From a virus, in IMG/VR virus record IMGVR_UViG_3300028196_001321, positions 1 to 64,000 of that record: a DNA stretch of 64,000 nt. One strand, 5' to 3'. The position numbers were made by a program, and so were the translations under genes. This document shows, in pieces, positions 1-6,483 of the stretch; the first letter of the stretch is position 1; each line of letters begins with the position of its first letter. The notes below the pieces were generated by a model. It did not search any database, was not told the origin of the DNA, and saw only the letters and a program-made list of their open reading frames with translations.

Positions 1-38
1 ATTAAGATTAATAGTCCTAAGTAATACACAGCAATATA

Positions 39-67
39 GGGGGAGTGTTTTGGCACTCTCCCTTCTT
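39..67 (+). terminator. Rho-independent terminator
   Basis: A 9-bp stem (39-47 with 54-62, one G-U pair) with a 6-nt loop is followed by TTCTT. It closes the transcription unit to the left of the window. I see no gene in positions 1-38. Confidence 0.75.
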
Positions 68-98
68 GCATTATTAATTAATCTAGTGTATTATATAC

Positions 99-106
99 TA
101 TAAATA
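99..106 (+). promoter_or_regulatory. T4-type late promoter (TATAAATA)
   Basis: A perfect TATAAATA lies 25 nt before the clpS start. This late promoter leaves room for a short leader and a weak ribosome-binding site (AAAGG near 119-123). Confidence 0.75.
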
Positions 107-131
107 TTAAAAAGGGTTAAAGGTAACTATT

Positions 132-437
132 ATGACAACTCATACAGATACAGTAACAAAAGAAAAACAAATATCTGCTATTAAAGAACCTGGCATGTAC
201 AAGGTTACATTTTTTAATGACAATGTAACTCCTATGGACTTTGTTGTACAAGTACTAAAGGAAATCTTTAAACATAATATAGATAGAGCAGAAGCAATAA
301 TGCAACAGATCCATCAAAATGGACAAGGTGTTGCAGGAATCTACACATATGAAATTGCAGAACAAAAAGGTGTAGAAACAAGTGTACTAGCAAGAGAAAG
401 CGGTTATCCACTTCAGGTCAAAGTAGATCTTGCATAA
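132..437 (+). CDS. clpS: ClpS adaptor of the Clp protease
   Basis: The 101-residue protein matches the ClpS family in length and pattern: a flexible N-terminus, then YKVTFFNDNVTPMDFVVQVL, which is the family signature (beta strand, N-D-x-T/V, helix). ClpS binds the N-domain of ClpA and delivers N-degron substrates. The window also encodes ClpA and two ClpP subunits, so this is probably a working part of a phage protease. The stop codon overlaps the next ATG (TAATG at 435-439). It is the first gene after a terminator and a late promoter. Confidence 0.93.
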   Translation: MTTHTDTVTKEKQISAIKEPGMYKVTFFNDNVTPMDFVVQVLKEIFKHNIDRAEAIMQQIHQNGQGVAGIYTYEIAEQKGVETSVLARESGYPLQVKVDLA

Positions 438-1054
438 TGGATGCCTATCAATTTGCCAATATTGGATATGTAATTGCTGATGTTGATTCAAACGTTTTAG
501 ATATTCTTAGGCAAAAAGCAAATAGTTTAAAACAAAACTTTACTAGTGGTGTTGACTACAATAAAAATCTTGCAGGTAATATTGAAAACGAATTTGACTT
601 ATCAGATATTAAAACACAATGCGAGCCGTTTATATTAAATGCTTGTAAGTTTTACAAAGATAACTATCCTGCATACAAACCACAGTTAGTAAGACAGTCA
701 CAAATTATATTAAAAGACTTTTGGATTAACTTTCAAAAGAAACATGAATTTAATCCTGTTCATAATCATACAGGACTTTTTAGTTTTGTTATATGGTTAG
801 ATATACCGTATAATATAAATGATGAGTTAGCAACTGGCCCAGGAAAACAAAGCAACAATAATCTTGCAGGACACTTTGAATTTGCCTTTAGAAATACACT
901 AGGCGAACATACTACAGTACCTATTCCTGTAGACAAAAAATTTAATGGAAAGATTTGTATTTTTCCTAGTGCAATGCCACACACAGTATATCCTTTTTAC
1001 ACTAGCGATGATTATAGAATCACTGTTAGTGGTAATGTAAACTTTTCTGAGTAA
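437..1054 (+). CDS. 2OG-Fe(II) oxygenase-like protein
   Basis: The 205-residue protein has the jelly-roll pattern of a phage 2-oxoglutarate/Fe(II) oxygenase family. HNHTG followed by SFVIWLDIPY carries the first metal-binding His, and FPSAMPHTVYPF with YRITVSGN carries the distal His and the 2OG-binding Arg. Such proteins are common in marine T4-like phages; the substrate is unknown. Its ATG overlaps the clpS stop, so the two are probably translationally coupled. A second 2OG oxygenase of a different type is at 3734-4360. Confidence 0.8.
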   Translation: MDAYQFANIGYVIADVDSNVLDILRQKANSLKQNFTSGVDYNKNLAGNIENEFDLSDIKTQCEPFILNACKFYKDNYPAYKPQLVRQSQIILKDFWINFQKKHEFNPVHNHTGLFSFVIWLDIPYNINDELATGPGKQSNNNLAGHFEFAFRNTLGEHTTVPIPVDKKFNGKICIFPSAMPHTVYPFYTSDDYRITVSGNVNFSE

Positions 1055-1057
1055 ATA
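1051..1057 (+). promoter_or_regulatory. Late promoter box, 5 nt before ho1 ATG
   Basis: GTAAATA is followed by exactly 5 nt and then ATG (1063). With T4 late spacing the transcript would begin at the A of the start codon. Confidence 0.65.
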
Positions 1058-1062
1058 TCAAT

Positions 1063-1602
1063 ATGGCAACACTTAAAGAACTAACCTGGGAATTTCATAA
1101 ATCTGCAGAACGTAGCGACTTTGCACGTAAACTTCTCAAAGGACAACTTACAGAATCACAATACGCAGAGTATCTATACAATCAATTGTTTATATACCAA
1201 GCACTTGAAGAATGGGCAGGACATGCAGGCATTCTTAAAGGTATTGAAGGTATATGTAGAGCAGAAGCAATTAAAGAAGACTTTAATCAACTTGGCGGAA
1301 ACTTTACTATAAAAGGCAGTGCAGTAGACTACAAAGAACATCTGTTTAAACTACACGAATATGATCCAGAACAATTACTTGCTCACATATATGTTAGACA
1401 CTTTGGTGATTTACATGGCGGACAGATGATTGCTAAACGTGTACCTGGCGATGGAAAATACTATAAATTTAACGGTAATGAAAAAGAACTTATTGCTGAA
1501 GTACGCAGTAGACTAGAAGGTAAAGAAGACCTATTCGTTGACGAAGCAATTAAATGCTTTCAATTTGCTACAGAACTATTCAAGGAGTTAAGCAATGAGT
1601 GA
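1063..1602 (+). CDS. ho1: Heme oxygenase
   Basis: The 179-residue protein is a soluble heme oxygenase that opens heme to biliverdin, CO and Fe(II) using reducing power from ferredoxin. The proximal heme ligand is probably H12 in LTWEFHKSAE. The distal-helix pattern HFGDLHGGQMIAKR is present, and the length is typical of phage and cyanobacterial HO1. It overlaps the bilin reductase gene by 8 nt, so biliverdin would pass directly to that enzyme. Ferredoxin is encoded at 51475-51813. No ribosome-binding site is seen; the start is set by the promoter 5 nt upstream. Confidence 0.94.
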   Translation: MATLKELTWEFHKSAERSDFARKLLKGQLTESQYAEYLYNQLFIYQALEEWAGHAGILKGIEGICRAEAIKEDFNQLGGNFTIKGSAVDYKEHLFKLHEYDPEQLLAHIYVRHFGDLHGGQMIAKRVPGDGKYYKFNGNEKELIAEVRSRLEGKEDLFVDEAIKCFQFATELFKELSNE

Positions 1603-2302
1603 ACTTTGGAATAAACTTAATGATTGCAAATTCAACATTATTGATATGTTCGATGAGTATGGAACAGAATATGCTGAAGATGGATTAGACTATTTCAATC
1701 AACCTGACAACGGTTGGATTAACCGTGTGTGGCAAAACAATAACATTCGTAGAGCACATATCGATGTCGTAGATGCTACTACTACAAAAGGCCTATGGAT
1801 GATGCACGTTTGTATTTTTCCGCAACTACATAACAATGGTCCTATATACGGATTTGATGTTATTGCAGGTAAAAATAAAATGACAGGTGCATTTCATGAC
1901 TATAGTCCACTAGGTGGACCTAATGGGCAAGGTGCTAATCATAATATGGTAGAATGGTTTGAAGATACTGTAAGTGAATATGTTCCTAGCAAAAAACGTG
2001 AATTACCAGAATGGGCAACTAACATATTTTCAGGCTCTATGGTAGCGGCAGGTAATGTAAGTGATATGGACGAAGCAGACACTATTATTGACCTAGCACA
2101 GAACAACTTAAAAGTATACCTTGAATCAATTGGTGATCATAATAACACAGGTGATCGCGACACAGTGCTTGAAGGACAAAACTGGTACTGTCACAATCAG
2201 CAACAAAACCCACATACACCTAAAGTAATGAAGTCATTAGGACTTAACGAAGCAGATGTAGAACGATTTTGCACTGATATGTTATTTCCAAAAAAGGTAT
2301 AA
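1595..2302 (+). CDS. Ferredoxin-dependent bilin reductase (PcyX/PebS-like)
   Basis: The 235-residue protein belongs to the ferredoxin-dependent bilin reductases, which reduce biliverdin to phycobilins. The family core GFDVIAGKNKMTGAFHDYSP contains the catalytic Asp (about residue 102). The AGGAG within the end of ho1 serves as ribosome-binding site for the ATG at 1595. The sequence cannot tell me whether the product is phycoerythrobilin (PebS/PcyX type) or another bilin. In a non-photosynthetic host a PcyX-type enzyme would be the expected relative. The name is therefore left open. Confidence 0.88.
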   Translation: MSELWNKLNDCKFNIIDMFDEYGTEYAEDGLDYFNQPDNGWINRVWQNNNIRRAHIDVVDATTTKGLWMMHVCIFPQLHNNGPIYGFDVIAGKNKMTGAFHDYSPLGGPNGQGANHNMVEWFEDTVSEYVPSKKRELPEWATNIFSGSMVAAGNVSDMDEADTIIDLAQNNLKVYLESIGDHNNTGDRDTVLEGQNWYCHNQQQNPHTPKVMKSLGLNEADVERFCTDMLFPKKV

Positions 2303-2305
2303 ATA
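2298..2305 (+). promoter_or_regulatory. Late promoter box, 5 nt before ATG
   Basis: A perfect TATAAATA overlaps the end of the bilin reductase gene and lies 5 nt before the ATG at 2311. Confidence 0.75.
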
Positions 2306-2310
2306 TTGCT

Positions 2311-3468
2311 ATGAGAGCATTAGAATTCTTACGAGAGTATACCGATCCTGAAACGGCAAAGCAAGACATCTTTGATAGAGTCAAAGATCTTGATCCTAAT
2401 GACGAAGAACAAGTTCAATTATTAGATCGTGTATATACACTATTACACAAAACAAATGTTGTTGATAGAATCTTTCCTAAGATTAGTAAAGAGTTAGCAG
2501 GCGAGTATGGTGAAAAAACTATTCAACTTATATCTGAAAAGATGGCAGGTGCTAACGGTTTAAGTATTGCACAAAAGAACAAGTTCTTAGATAACTTTGA
2601 AAAGAACAAATGTGTTAATCATGCTTGTTTCTTAAAAGACGGACACTACAACTTTGATGATTTATTTTACGGAGACAAAGTAAACGAAATAATGTTTATG
2701 GAGTTTATCAAATTTGGATTAGGTCAAAAAAGAGCAGGTAAAGGCGAACATGCGTTTGCTATTCTAAGTCAAAATATAACGCAACAAGGTACAGGTGATT
2801 TAATGGTAACAACTGGTAGAAACCCAGATGGATCTGCATCAGGTGTACCAGTAGAATTAAAAGTTGCACACTCAGAAAATATAGGTGGAGCAAAAGGTCC
2901 TACAGGCTCAGGTAGACTAGGAGAAGGTGGTGTTAGTACACGTGATGTTATTGACGTACTACAAAAGTTTCCTACAGTATCACAAGCCATTAGCGATTAC
3001 CAAAGCGGTGGACTACAAGATATGGAAGGTTACAAAACAAGTAAACTAAGAACCATAGACAAGCCACAAAAAAGTATTAACGTAATTGATTTTGTAAGAG
3101 TAGTAAATCATTTAGATATGTCAACGCAGGAAAGACAAGCATTAGGTAATGCTATTTTCCAACAAAGATTCCAAACTTACGGAGATACAATCACAAGTGT
3201 TTTCCAAACACCTAACGTAAATCCAGACAAAGTACTTAATGCATATGTTCAAGCAAACTTTGACTGGTATAAAGAACATCACGATATGGGCGGAGCATGG
3301 CGAACTGCTTCTAGTTTAGTTGTTGGAAACCGTTCAATGATAACTGCTTCATCAGGCGAAAGCATGGTTAAGTTAATGACTGGTGGATCAATTAAAAAAT
3401 CGCTACCATCAATTATTCCTACACAAGGAACAGACACGTTCTTCCAAGTTAATCCAACTGCCAAATAA
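2311..3468 (+). CDS. Phage protein with PD-(D/E)XK nuclease-like motif
   Basis: The 385-residue protein is not one I recognise. Its middle part has E146 (KGEHA), then D163 (GTGDLMV), an 18-residue spacer and E182-L-K184. That arrangement is typical of PD-(D/E)XK nucleases. The N-terminus is acidic and helical; the C-terminal third is Gly/Ser-rich. A role in host DNA degradation or DNA processing is inference. It has no overlap with its neighbours and its own late promoter. Confidence 0.75.
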   Translation: MRALEFLREYTDPETAKQDIFDRVKDLDPNDEEQVQLLDRVYTLLHKTNVVDRIFPKISKELAGEYGEKTIQLISEKMAGANGLSIAQKNKFLDNFEKNKCVNHACFLKDGHYNFDDLFYGDKVNEIMFMEFIKFGLGQKRAGKGEHAFAILSQNITQQGTGDLMVTTGRNPDGSASGVPVELKVAHSENIGGAKGPTGSGRLGEGGVSTRDVIDVLQKFPTVSQAISDYQSGGLQDMEGYKTSKLRTIDKPQKSINVIDFVRVVNHLDMSTQERQALGNAIFQQRFQTYGDTITSVFQTPNVNPDKVLNAYVQANFDWYKEHHDMGGAWRTASSLVVGNRSMITASSGESMVKLMTGGSIKKSLPSIIPTQGTDTFFQVNPTAK

Positions 3469-3472
3469 AAGG

Positions 3473-3501
3473 TTGACTTCTTAATCTAAAATAAGTATAG
3501 T
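3473..3501 (+). promoter_or_regulatory. Early sigma70-type promoter
   Basis: TTGACT (3473-3478), 17-bp spacer, TATAGT (3496-3501). It serves the small gene at 3534, which also has a good ribosome-binding site (AAGGAAGG at 3521-3528). Confidence 0.85.
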
Positions 3502-3533
3502 GTAAGTAATGCTAATACACAAGGAAGGAATTT

Positions 3534-3734
3534 ATGTTGAAAGAAATACTGATCTCAGCGGCTAAGAAACATGCCGAAGCAGAAATTGATCTGCACAAAG
3601 CAAATATTGAAGTATACATGCAACAAGTCGTAGGCATCGGAGAGCATAGCGATATTATCGAAACTATTCAAAAAGAGTTAGATAAAATGGCAACTGCACA
3701 CGATAGACTTGAAATGCTTAACAAGTACTTCTAA
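3534..3734 (+). CDS. Small uncharacterised helical protein
   Basis: The 66-residue protein is charged and predicted to be wholly helical (LISAAKKHAEAEIDLHKANI), possibly a coiled coil. I do not recognise a family. It is the first gene behind a strong early promoter, has a clear AAGGAAGG ribosome-binding site, and its stop overlaps the start of the next gene. Early expression suggests a host-takeover role, which is inference. Confidence 0.75.
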   Translation: MLKEILISAAKKHAEAEIDLHKANIEVYMQQVVGIGEHSDIIETIQKELDKMATAHDRLEMLNKYF

Positions 3735-4360
3735 TGCTTAACTCACCTATTCTATTTCAAACTTACTTAAAAGTCTTTACACCAGATGAGTGTAAAGAAA
3801 TAGAACGGTTGGCTAAACTAGGTCATAACCAAAGAGGTATGACTGGATTTCAAACAAAAGACCCTGCTCATGAAGAAACTTTCAGTGGAATACCAAATGC
3901 GGATATACGCAGAAGCGATCTTTGGTTCTTCCAAGAACCGTGGGTATTCGAACGGTTACAACAAATGTTTGTAACTGCCAATCAAGAATGTCAATGGGAT
4001 TTACACATTGATCAATTTGAAGATTGTCAATACACTGTATATCACGGGCATGAGCAGGGACACTACGATTGGCACTATGATGCCCACCCGTGGCCATATG
4101 GTGACGATACTGCCTTTCCAGGCAAATTAAGAAAGTTAAGTGCAACTATACTAATGAACGATCCAACCGAATACACAGGTGGAGGATTTGAATTAGACGG
4201 TGGCATGGAACACAACGAACGCAAAACAGAAATTGTAAAACTAGGCGGAATTGGAGATATGGTTATCTTTAGTTCAACAGTGCCTCACAGAGTTTTACCA
4301 GTTACAGAAGGTACAAGAAAAAGCATGGTAGTTTGGGCATTAGGGCCGAAGTACAAATAA
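3734..4360 (+). CDS. Prolyl-4-hydroxylase-like 2OG-Fe(II) oxygenase
   Basis: The 208-residue protein has the full active site of a prolyl-hydroxylase-like (PKHD-type) dioxygenase: H114-Y-D116 in HYDWHYDAH, the distal H185 in FSSTVPHRV and R195 (TEGTRKS) for 2-oxoglutarate. It would couple 2OG decarboxylation to hydroxylation of a protein or nucleic-acid substrate that cannot be named. It overlaps the small gene upstream by one base and probably shares its early promoter. Confidence 0.9.
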   Translation: MLNSPILFQTYLKVFTPDECKEIERLAKLGHNQRGMTGFQTKDPAHEETFSGIPNADIRRSDLWFFQEPWVFERLQQMFVTANQECQWDLHIDQFEDCQYTVYHGHEQGHYDWHYDAHPWPYGDDTAFPGKLRKLSATILMNDPTEYTGGGFELDGGMEHNERKTEIVKLGGIGDMVIFSSTVPHRVLPVTEGTRKSMVVWALGPKYK

Positions 4361-4363
4361 ATA
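4357..4363 (+). promoter_or_regulatory. Late promoter box, 5 nt before ATG
   Basis: ATAAATA overlaps the stop codon of the oxygenase gene and lies 5 nt before the ATG at 4369. Confidence 0.7.
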
Positions 4364-4368
4364 CAACC

Positions 4369-4563
4369 ATGCGTTACACACTACTGATATTCATCGCGAT
4401 ATTTCTTATATCTTGCACATTCAAATTGGACAACTGTAATGCTAAACCAACAGTAACCCAAAATAAAAATCCCCAAGCACCAAGCGATTCAGATGAAAAG
4501 AGTTTGATTGACGAAGTTGAACGTCATGTTAATCCAGGTGCTGAACTTACTTGTACATATTAA
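4369..4563 (+). CDS. Small predicted lipoprotein
   Basis: The 64-residue product starts with a classic lipoprotein signal: MRYTLLIFIAIFLISC, so the mature protein would begin at C16. The rest is polar and ends in CTY. No family is recognised. The start at 4369 is chosen because it begins the signal peptide and sits 5 nt after a late promoter box. An in-frame start at 4333 would bury the signal. Confidence 0.7.
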   Translation: MRYTLLIFIAIFLISCTFKLDNCNAKPTVTQNKNPQAPSDSDEKSLIDEVERHVNPGAELTCTY

Positions 4564-4581
4564 ATTGGATTAAAAATCTGG

Positions 4582-4610
4582 TTGACAAAAAAGGTTTTAC
4601 CATATATAGT
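4582..4610 (+). promoter_or_regulatory. Early sigma70-type promoter for tRNA-Arg
   Basis: TTGACA (4582-4587), 17-bp spacer, TATAGT (4605-4610). The predicted start at about 4617 is 16 nt before the tRNA. Confidence 0.88.
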
Positions 4611-4632
4611 TAAGTTATATATGAAACAAAAA

Positions 4633-4709
4633 CTGCTCGTAGTTCAGCCGGATAGAACATTGGTTTGCGGAACCAAAGGTCGGAGGTTCGAGTCCTCCCG
4701 AGCAGGCCA
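4633..4709 (+). tRNA. tRNA-Arg (anticodon GCG)
   Basis: The full cloverleaf is present: acceptor CTGCTCG/CGAGCAG, anticodon stem TTGGT/ACCAA around TTGCGGA, and T-arm GGAGG-TTCGAGT-CCTCC. The discriminator is G and CCA is encoded. The anticodon GCG reads CGC/CGU. Most bacteria read these codons with ACG (inosine), so a G34 version is unusual. Confidence 0.95.
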
Positions 4710-4729
4710 AAAACTAACAAAAGGAATGT

Positions 4730-4990
4730 ATGACAACTAAGACACTATTAACAATCGTAGCAAGTATAACAATATTATTTGTACTTCTTGTTACAACAGC
4801 AAGTGCTGATGAAACAGTAACACCTAAGAAGAAACCTGTTATTGTTGAAAAAATAAATAACTGGGTAATCAGCGAATGGACAGATATAGTAGAATACCAA
4901 AAAAATAGTTGGCAAGAAGGTAAAGAACAAACTACAAATAATTTTAACAAAATTAAAGCATTTGTGGTTGACAATACGACAAAAAGATAA
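4730..4990 (+). CDS. Small secreted or membrane-anchored protein
   Basis: The 86-residue protein has a hydrophobic N-terminal signal/anchor (residues 5-26, ending ATTASADE) and a basic, helical C-terminal part. It is translated from an AAGGA site (4718-4722) behind tRNA-Arg in the same early transcript. Its last codons contain the -35 box of the next promoter. No family is recognised. Confidence 0.72.
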   Translation: MTTKTLLTIVASITILFVLLVTTASADETVTPKKKPVIVEKINNWVISEWTDIVEYQKNSWQEGKEQTTNNFNKIKAFVVDNTTKR

Positions 4991-4996
4991 TATACT
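4968..4996 (+). promoter_or_regulatory. Early promoter of the Trp/Cys tRNA leader
   Basis: TTGACA (4968-4973), 17-bp spacer, TATACT (4991-4996). The start of transcription is predicted near 5003, 21 nt before the leader peptide ATG. Confidence 0.88.
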
Positions 4997-5023
4997 GTAA
5001 AAAGTTAATAAGGAAAGCGAACA

Positions 5024-5089
5024 ATGAATACGAAGTATACAAATAATTATGAATGGTGTGGTTGTGAACCACCCGGGGGTGTCTTGTAG
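5024..5089 (+). CDS. Putative 21-residue leader peptide with Trp/Cys codons
   Basis: A 21-codon reading frame starts at 5024 with an AAGGA ribosome-binding site (5010-5014) and ends with TAG at 5087-5089. It holds the run EWCGCE, with Trp at 5054 and Cys at 5057 and 5063. These codons lie on the first of three hairpins, and the downstream genes are tRNA-Trp and tRNA-Cys. Length, position and codon content are those of an attenuator leader peptide, as in the trp operon. That it is translated is inference from the ribosome-binding site and the codon match. Confidence 0.7.
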   Translation: MNTKYTNNYEWCGCEPPGGVL

Positions 5090-5148
5090 GCAGTTGTTCA
5101 GCAATGAATTTTAGACCCCCGGAGTTATAATGCTTACGGGGGTTTTTT
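5058..5148 (+). promoter_or_regulatory. Transcription attenuator with competing hairpins
   Basis: Three stems can be drawn. Stem 1 pairs 5058-5063 with 5067-5072 (GTGGTT/AACCAC). Stem 2, the antiterminator, pairs 5073-5080 with 5115-5122 (CCGGGGGT/ACCCCCGG, 8 perfect pairs). Stem 3, the terminator, pairs 5116-5121 with 5137-5142 (CCCCCG/CGGGGG) and is followed by six T at 5143-5148. Stems 2 and 3 share 5116-5121 and exclude each other. The T-run directly abuts the 5' end of tRNA-Trp. Confidence 0.82.
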
Positions 5149-5222
5149 ATGGGTGTGGTGTAATGGTAACACAACTGATTCCAAACCAGTTAATGGGGGT
5201 TCGATTCCCTCCACCTATGCCA
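5149..5222 (+). tRNA. tRNA-Trp (anticodon CCA)
   Basis: The acceptor ATGGGTG/CACCTAT contains one G-U pair. The anticodon loop TTCCAAA gives CCA, and the T-arm is GGGGG-TTCGATT-CCCTC. The discriminator is G, as in bacterial tRNA-Trp, and CCA is encoded. The A31-C39 position of the anticodon stem is mismatched. The gene begins immediately after the attenuator T-run. Confidence 0.93.
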
Positions 5223-5242
5223 AATAGGGAACGAGTAAAAAC

Positions 5243-5312
5243 GTGGTTAGGCCTGAGCCCCTACATATAAGATCAGGCGGGAATAGGAGGTGCCCTCTAG
5301 AAAGGCCTCCAC
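5243..5312 (+). ncRNA. Structured spacer RNA between tRNA-Trp and tRNA-Cys
   Basis: This GC-rich spacer has no plausible gene but strong pairing: GTGG (5243-5246) with CCAC (5309-5312), GCCTGA (5251-5256) with TCAGGC (5273-5278), and GGAGG (5286-5290) with CCTCC (5306-5310). Not all can form together. It shares AGGCGGGA (5275-5282) with a similar segment behind tRNA-Arg(UCU) near 17910-17990. It could be a small RNA or a processing element; function unknown. Confidence 0.5.
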
Positions 5313-5315
5313 TTT

Positions 5316-5389
5316 GTGGGCGTGGCGGAATGGTTACGCAGTGGATTGCAAATCCATGTATACAGGTTCGATTCCTGTCGTCCACTCCA
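5316..5389 (+). tRNA. tRNA-Cys (anticodon GCA)
   Basis: The acceptor is GTGGGCG/CGTCCAC, the anticodon loop TTGCAAA gives GCA, the T-arm is ACAGG-TTCGATT-CCTGT, and CCA is encoded. U73 is the discriminator expected for Cys. It is the last element of the attenuated unit. Confidence 0.95.
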
Positions 5390-5397
5390 ATTTTTGG

Positions 5398-5426
5398 TTG
5401 ACATCTGGTATTACCGATGTTATAAT
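5398..5426 (+). promoter_or_regulatory. Early sigma70-type promoter
   Basis: TTGACA (5398-5403), 17-bp spacer, TATAAT (5421-5426): a perfect consensus. It drives the phosphoesterase gene. Confidence 0.92.
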
Positions 5427-5452
5427 GTATATAAGTTAGTTAGGAGAATATG

Positions 5453-5974
5453 ATGGCAAAAGATATATGGTTAATAAGTGATACACATTTTAATCACAGT
5501 AAGATCCTTGAATTTACACAAGGTGGTAGATCTATCAGACCTTTTTCTAACGTAGATGAAATGAATCAAACAATGTTAGATAACTGGGCAAACACTGTCA
5601 AACCGCAGGACACAGTTATACACTTAGGTGATGTATTGTTTGGTGAAAACAAAGTAGAATGGTTAGAAGCAAACTTTGCAAAGTTACCTGGTAAGAAAAG
5701 ACTTGTTCTTGGAAACCACGATAACGTAAAACATGTTGCTCCGTTCTTTAAGGACATACAGTTGTGGATTGAGTTACCTGGTGTTATTTGTACTCACACT
5801 CCATTACATGCAAGTACTCTTGAAGAAAGACATAGATGGGGTGATAACGGACCTGGAATAAATGCTCATGGACATATACATAGCAATCCTAGTCCAGATG
5901 GTCCTTACAAGTGTGTTTGTGTAGAACAAATTAATTTTACACCTATACACATTGATGAGGTTAGGAAAGGTTGA
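5453..5974 (+). CDS. Calcineurin-like metallophosphoesterase
   Basis: The protein of about 173 residues has all motifs of the binuclear metallophosphoesterases in order: DTHFNH, GDVLFG, GNHDN, HTPLH and GHIHSN. It should hydrolyse a phosphodiester or phosphomonoester; the substrate is unknown. Two adjacent ATGs exist. I prefer 5453 because AGGAG (5442-5446) is then 6 nt away; 5450 would be only 3 nt away. It is expressed from a perfect consensus early promoter. Confidence 0.9.
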   Translation: MAKDIWLISDTHFNHSKILEFTQGGRSIRPFSNVDEMNQTMLDNWANTVKPQDTVIHLGDVLFGENKVEWLEANFAKLPGKKRLVLGNHDNVKHVAPFFKDIQLWIELPGVICTHTPLHASTLEERHRWGDNGPGINAHGHIHSNPSPDGPYKCVCVEQINFTPIHIDEVRKG

Positions 5975-5999
5975 CAGTATAGTGCTTTGGTGCTATACT
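5971..5999 (+). promoter_or_regulatory. Early promoter for tRNA-Glu with an inverted repeat
   Basis: TTGACA (5971-5976), 17-bp spacer, TATACT (5994-5999), starting inside the end of the phosphoesterase gene. A 9-bp inverted repeat (5974-5982 and 5993-6001) covers part of the -35 box and the whole -10 box. Confidence 0.88.
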
Positions 6000-6001
6000 G
6001 T
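5974..6001. repeat. Promoter-overlapping inverted repeat (candidate operator)
   Basis: ACAGTATAG and CTATACTGT are perfect 9-bp arms around a 10-nt centre. The element lies upstream of the predicted start site, so it would act as DNA rather than as an RNA hairpin. A dimeric repressor site is possible. Confidence 0.55.
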
Positions 6002-6018
6002 TAATAATTAAAAATTAA

Positions 6019-6093
6019 GGTCCCTTCGTCTATCGGTTAGGACAGCGGGTTTTCATCTCGCAAAGAGGAGTTCGATTCTCCTAGGGACTACCA
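6019..6093 (+). tRNA. tRNA-Glu (anticodon UUC)
   Basis: The acceptor GGTCCCT/AGGGACT has one G-U pair, the anticodon loop TTTTCAT gives TTC, the T-arm is AGGAG-TTCGATT-CTCCT, and CCA is encoded. It lies about 13 nt after the predicted early transcription start. Confidence 0.95.
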
Positions 6094-6094
6094 A

Positions 6095-6101
6095 CTAAAT
6101 A
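6095..6101 (+). promoter_or_regulatory. Late promoter box, 5 nt before nfuA ATG
   Basis: CTAAATA ends 5 nt before the ATG at 6107. It follows the CCA of tRNA-Glu by one base. Confidence 0.65.
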
Positions 6102-6106
6102 TGTGT

Positions 6107-6388
6107 ATGGAAGATCGTACAAAAGAAGAAATCATAAAAAATATTGAGTATATTATTGATCAATATGTTCAACCAGCAGTTGAACAACACGGAGGCTATA
6201 TTAAGTTAGAAGACTTTGATGTAGAGTCAGGTAAAGTTTCTGTGTTACTTCAAGGTAGTTGTAGCGGATGTGCAAGTAGCACTATTACGCTAAAAATGGG
6301 TGTTGAGAATATGCTTAAACATTATGTACCTGAAGTAAATGCTGTAGAAGGCATGGACGATCCTAACTTCAACAATCCCTACTATTAA
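6107..6388 (+). CDS. nfuA: NifU C-terminal domain (Nfu) Fe-S scaffold
   Basis: The 93-residue protein is a single Nfu domain with the cluster-binding C52-SG-C55 motif (GSCSGCASS) and the typical PAVEQHGGYIKLEDF segment. Nfu proteins carry [4Fe-4S] clusters to apoproteins. IscA and SufT homologues at 33358 and 32648 suggest a phage Fe-S supply set. An ATG also exists at 6101, but it lies inside the late promoter box, so 6107 is preferred. Confidence 0.92.
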   Translation: MEDRTKEEIIKNIEYIIDQYVQPAVEQHGGYIKLEDFDVESGKVSVLLQGSCSGCASSTITLKMGVENMLKHYVPEVNAVEGMDDPNFNNPYY

Positions 6389-6399
6389 TCAACTATGTG

Positions 6400-6406
6400 A
6401 TAAATA
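6400..6406 (+). promoter_or_regulatory. Possible late promoter box
   Basis: ATAAATA lies upstream of the synthetase-like gene. A transcript from it would start near 6412 and then meet the hairpin at 6425-6454. Confidence 0.45.
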
Positions 6407-6424
6407 GATGGACAAAGCAAATAG

Positions 6425-6454
6425 GCTCAATTTTTTTTTGAGCAAATTTTTTTT
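6425..6454 (+). terminator. Terminator-like hairpin before the synthetase-like gene
   Basis: GCTCAA (6425-6430) pairs with TTGAGC (6438-6443) around a loop of seven T, then AAA and eight T (6447-6454). It would end the tRNA-Glu/nfuA transcript. It also lies between the late box at 6400 and the next gene, so it could limit expression of that gene. Confidence 0.65.
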
Positions 6455-6483
6455 AGGTCGCAACTCGAAAAAAGGAAAAAAAG

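Noticed and set aside
4714-5174. Minus-strand frames across the tRNA-Arg/attenuator region
   Set aside because: They overlap tRNA genes, promoters and a better plus-strand gene, and have no ribosome-binding sites.
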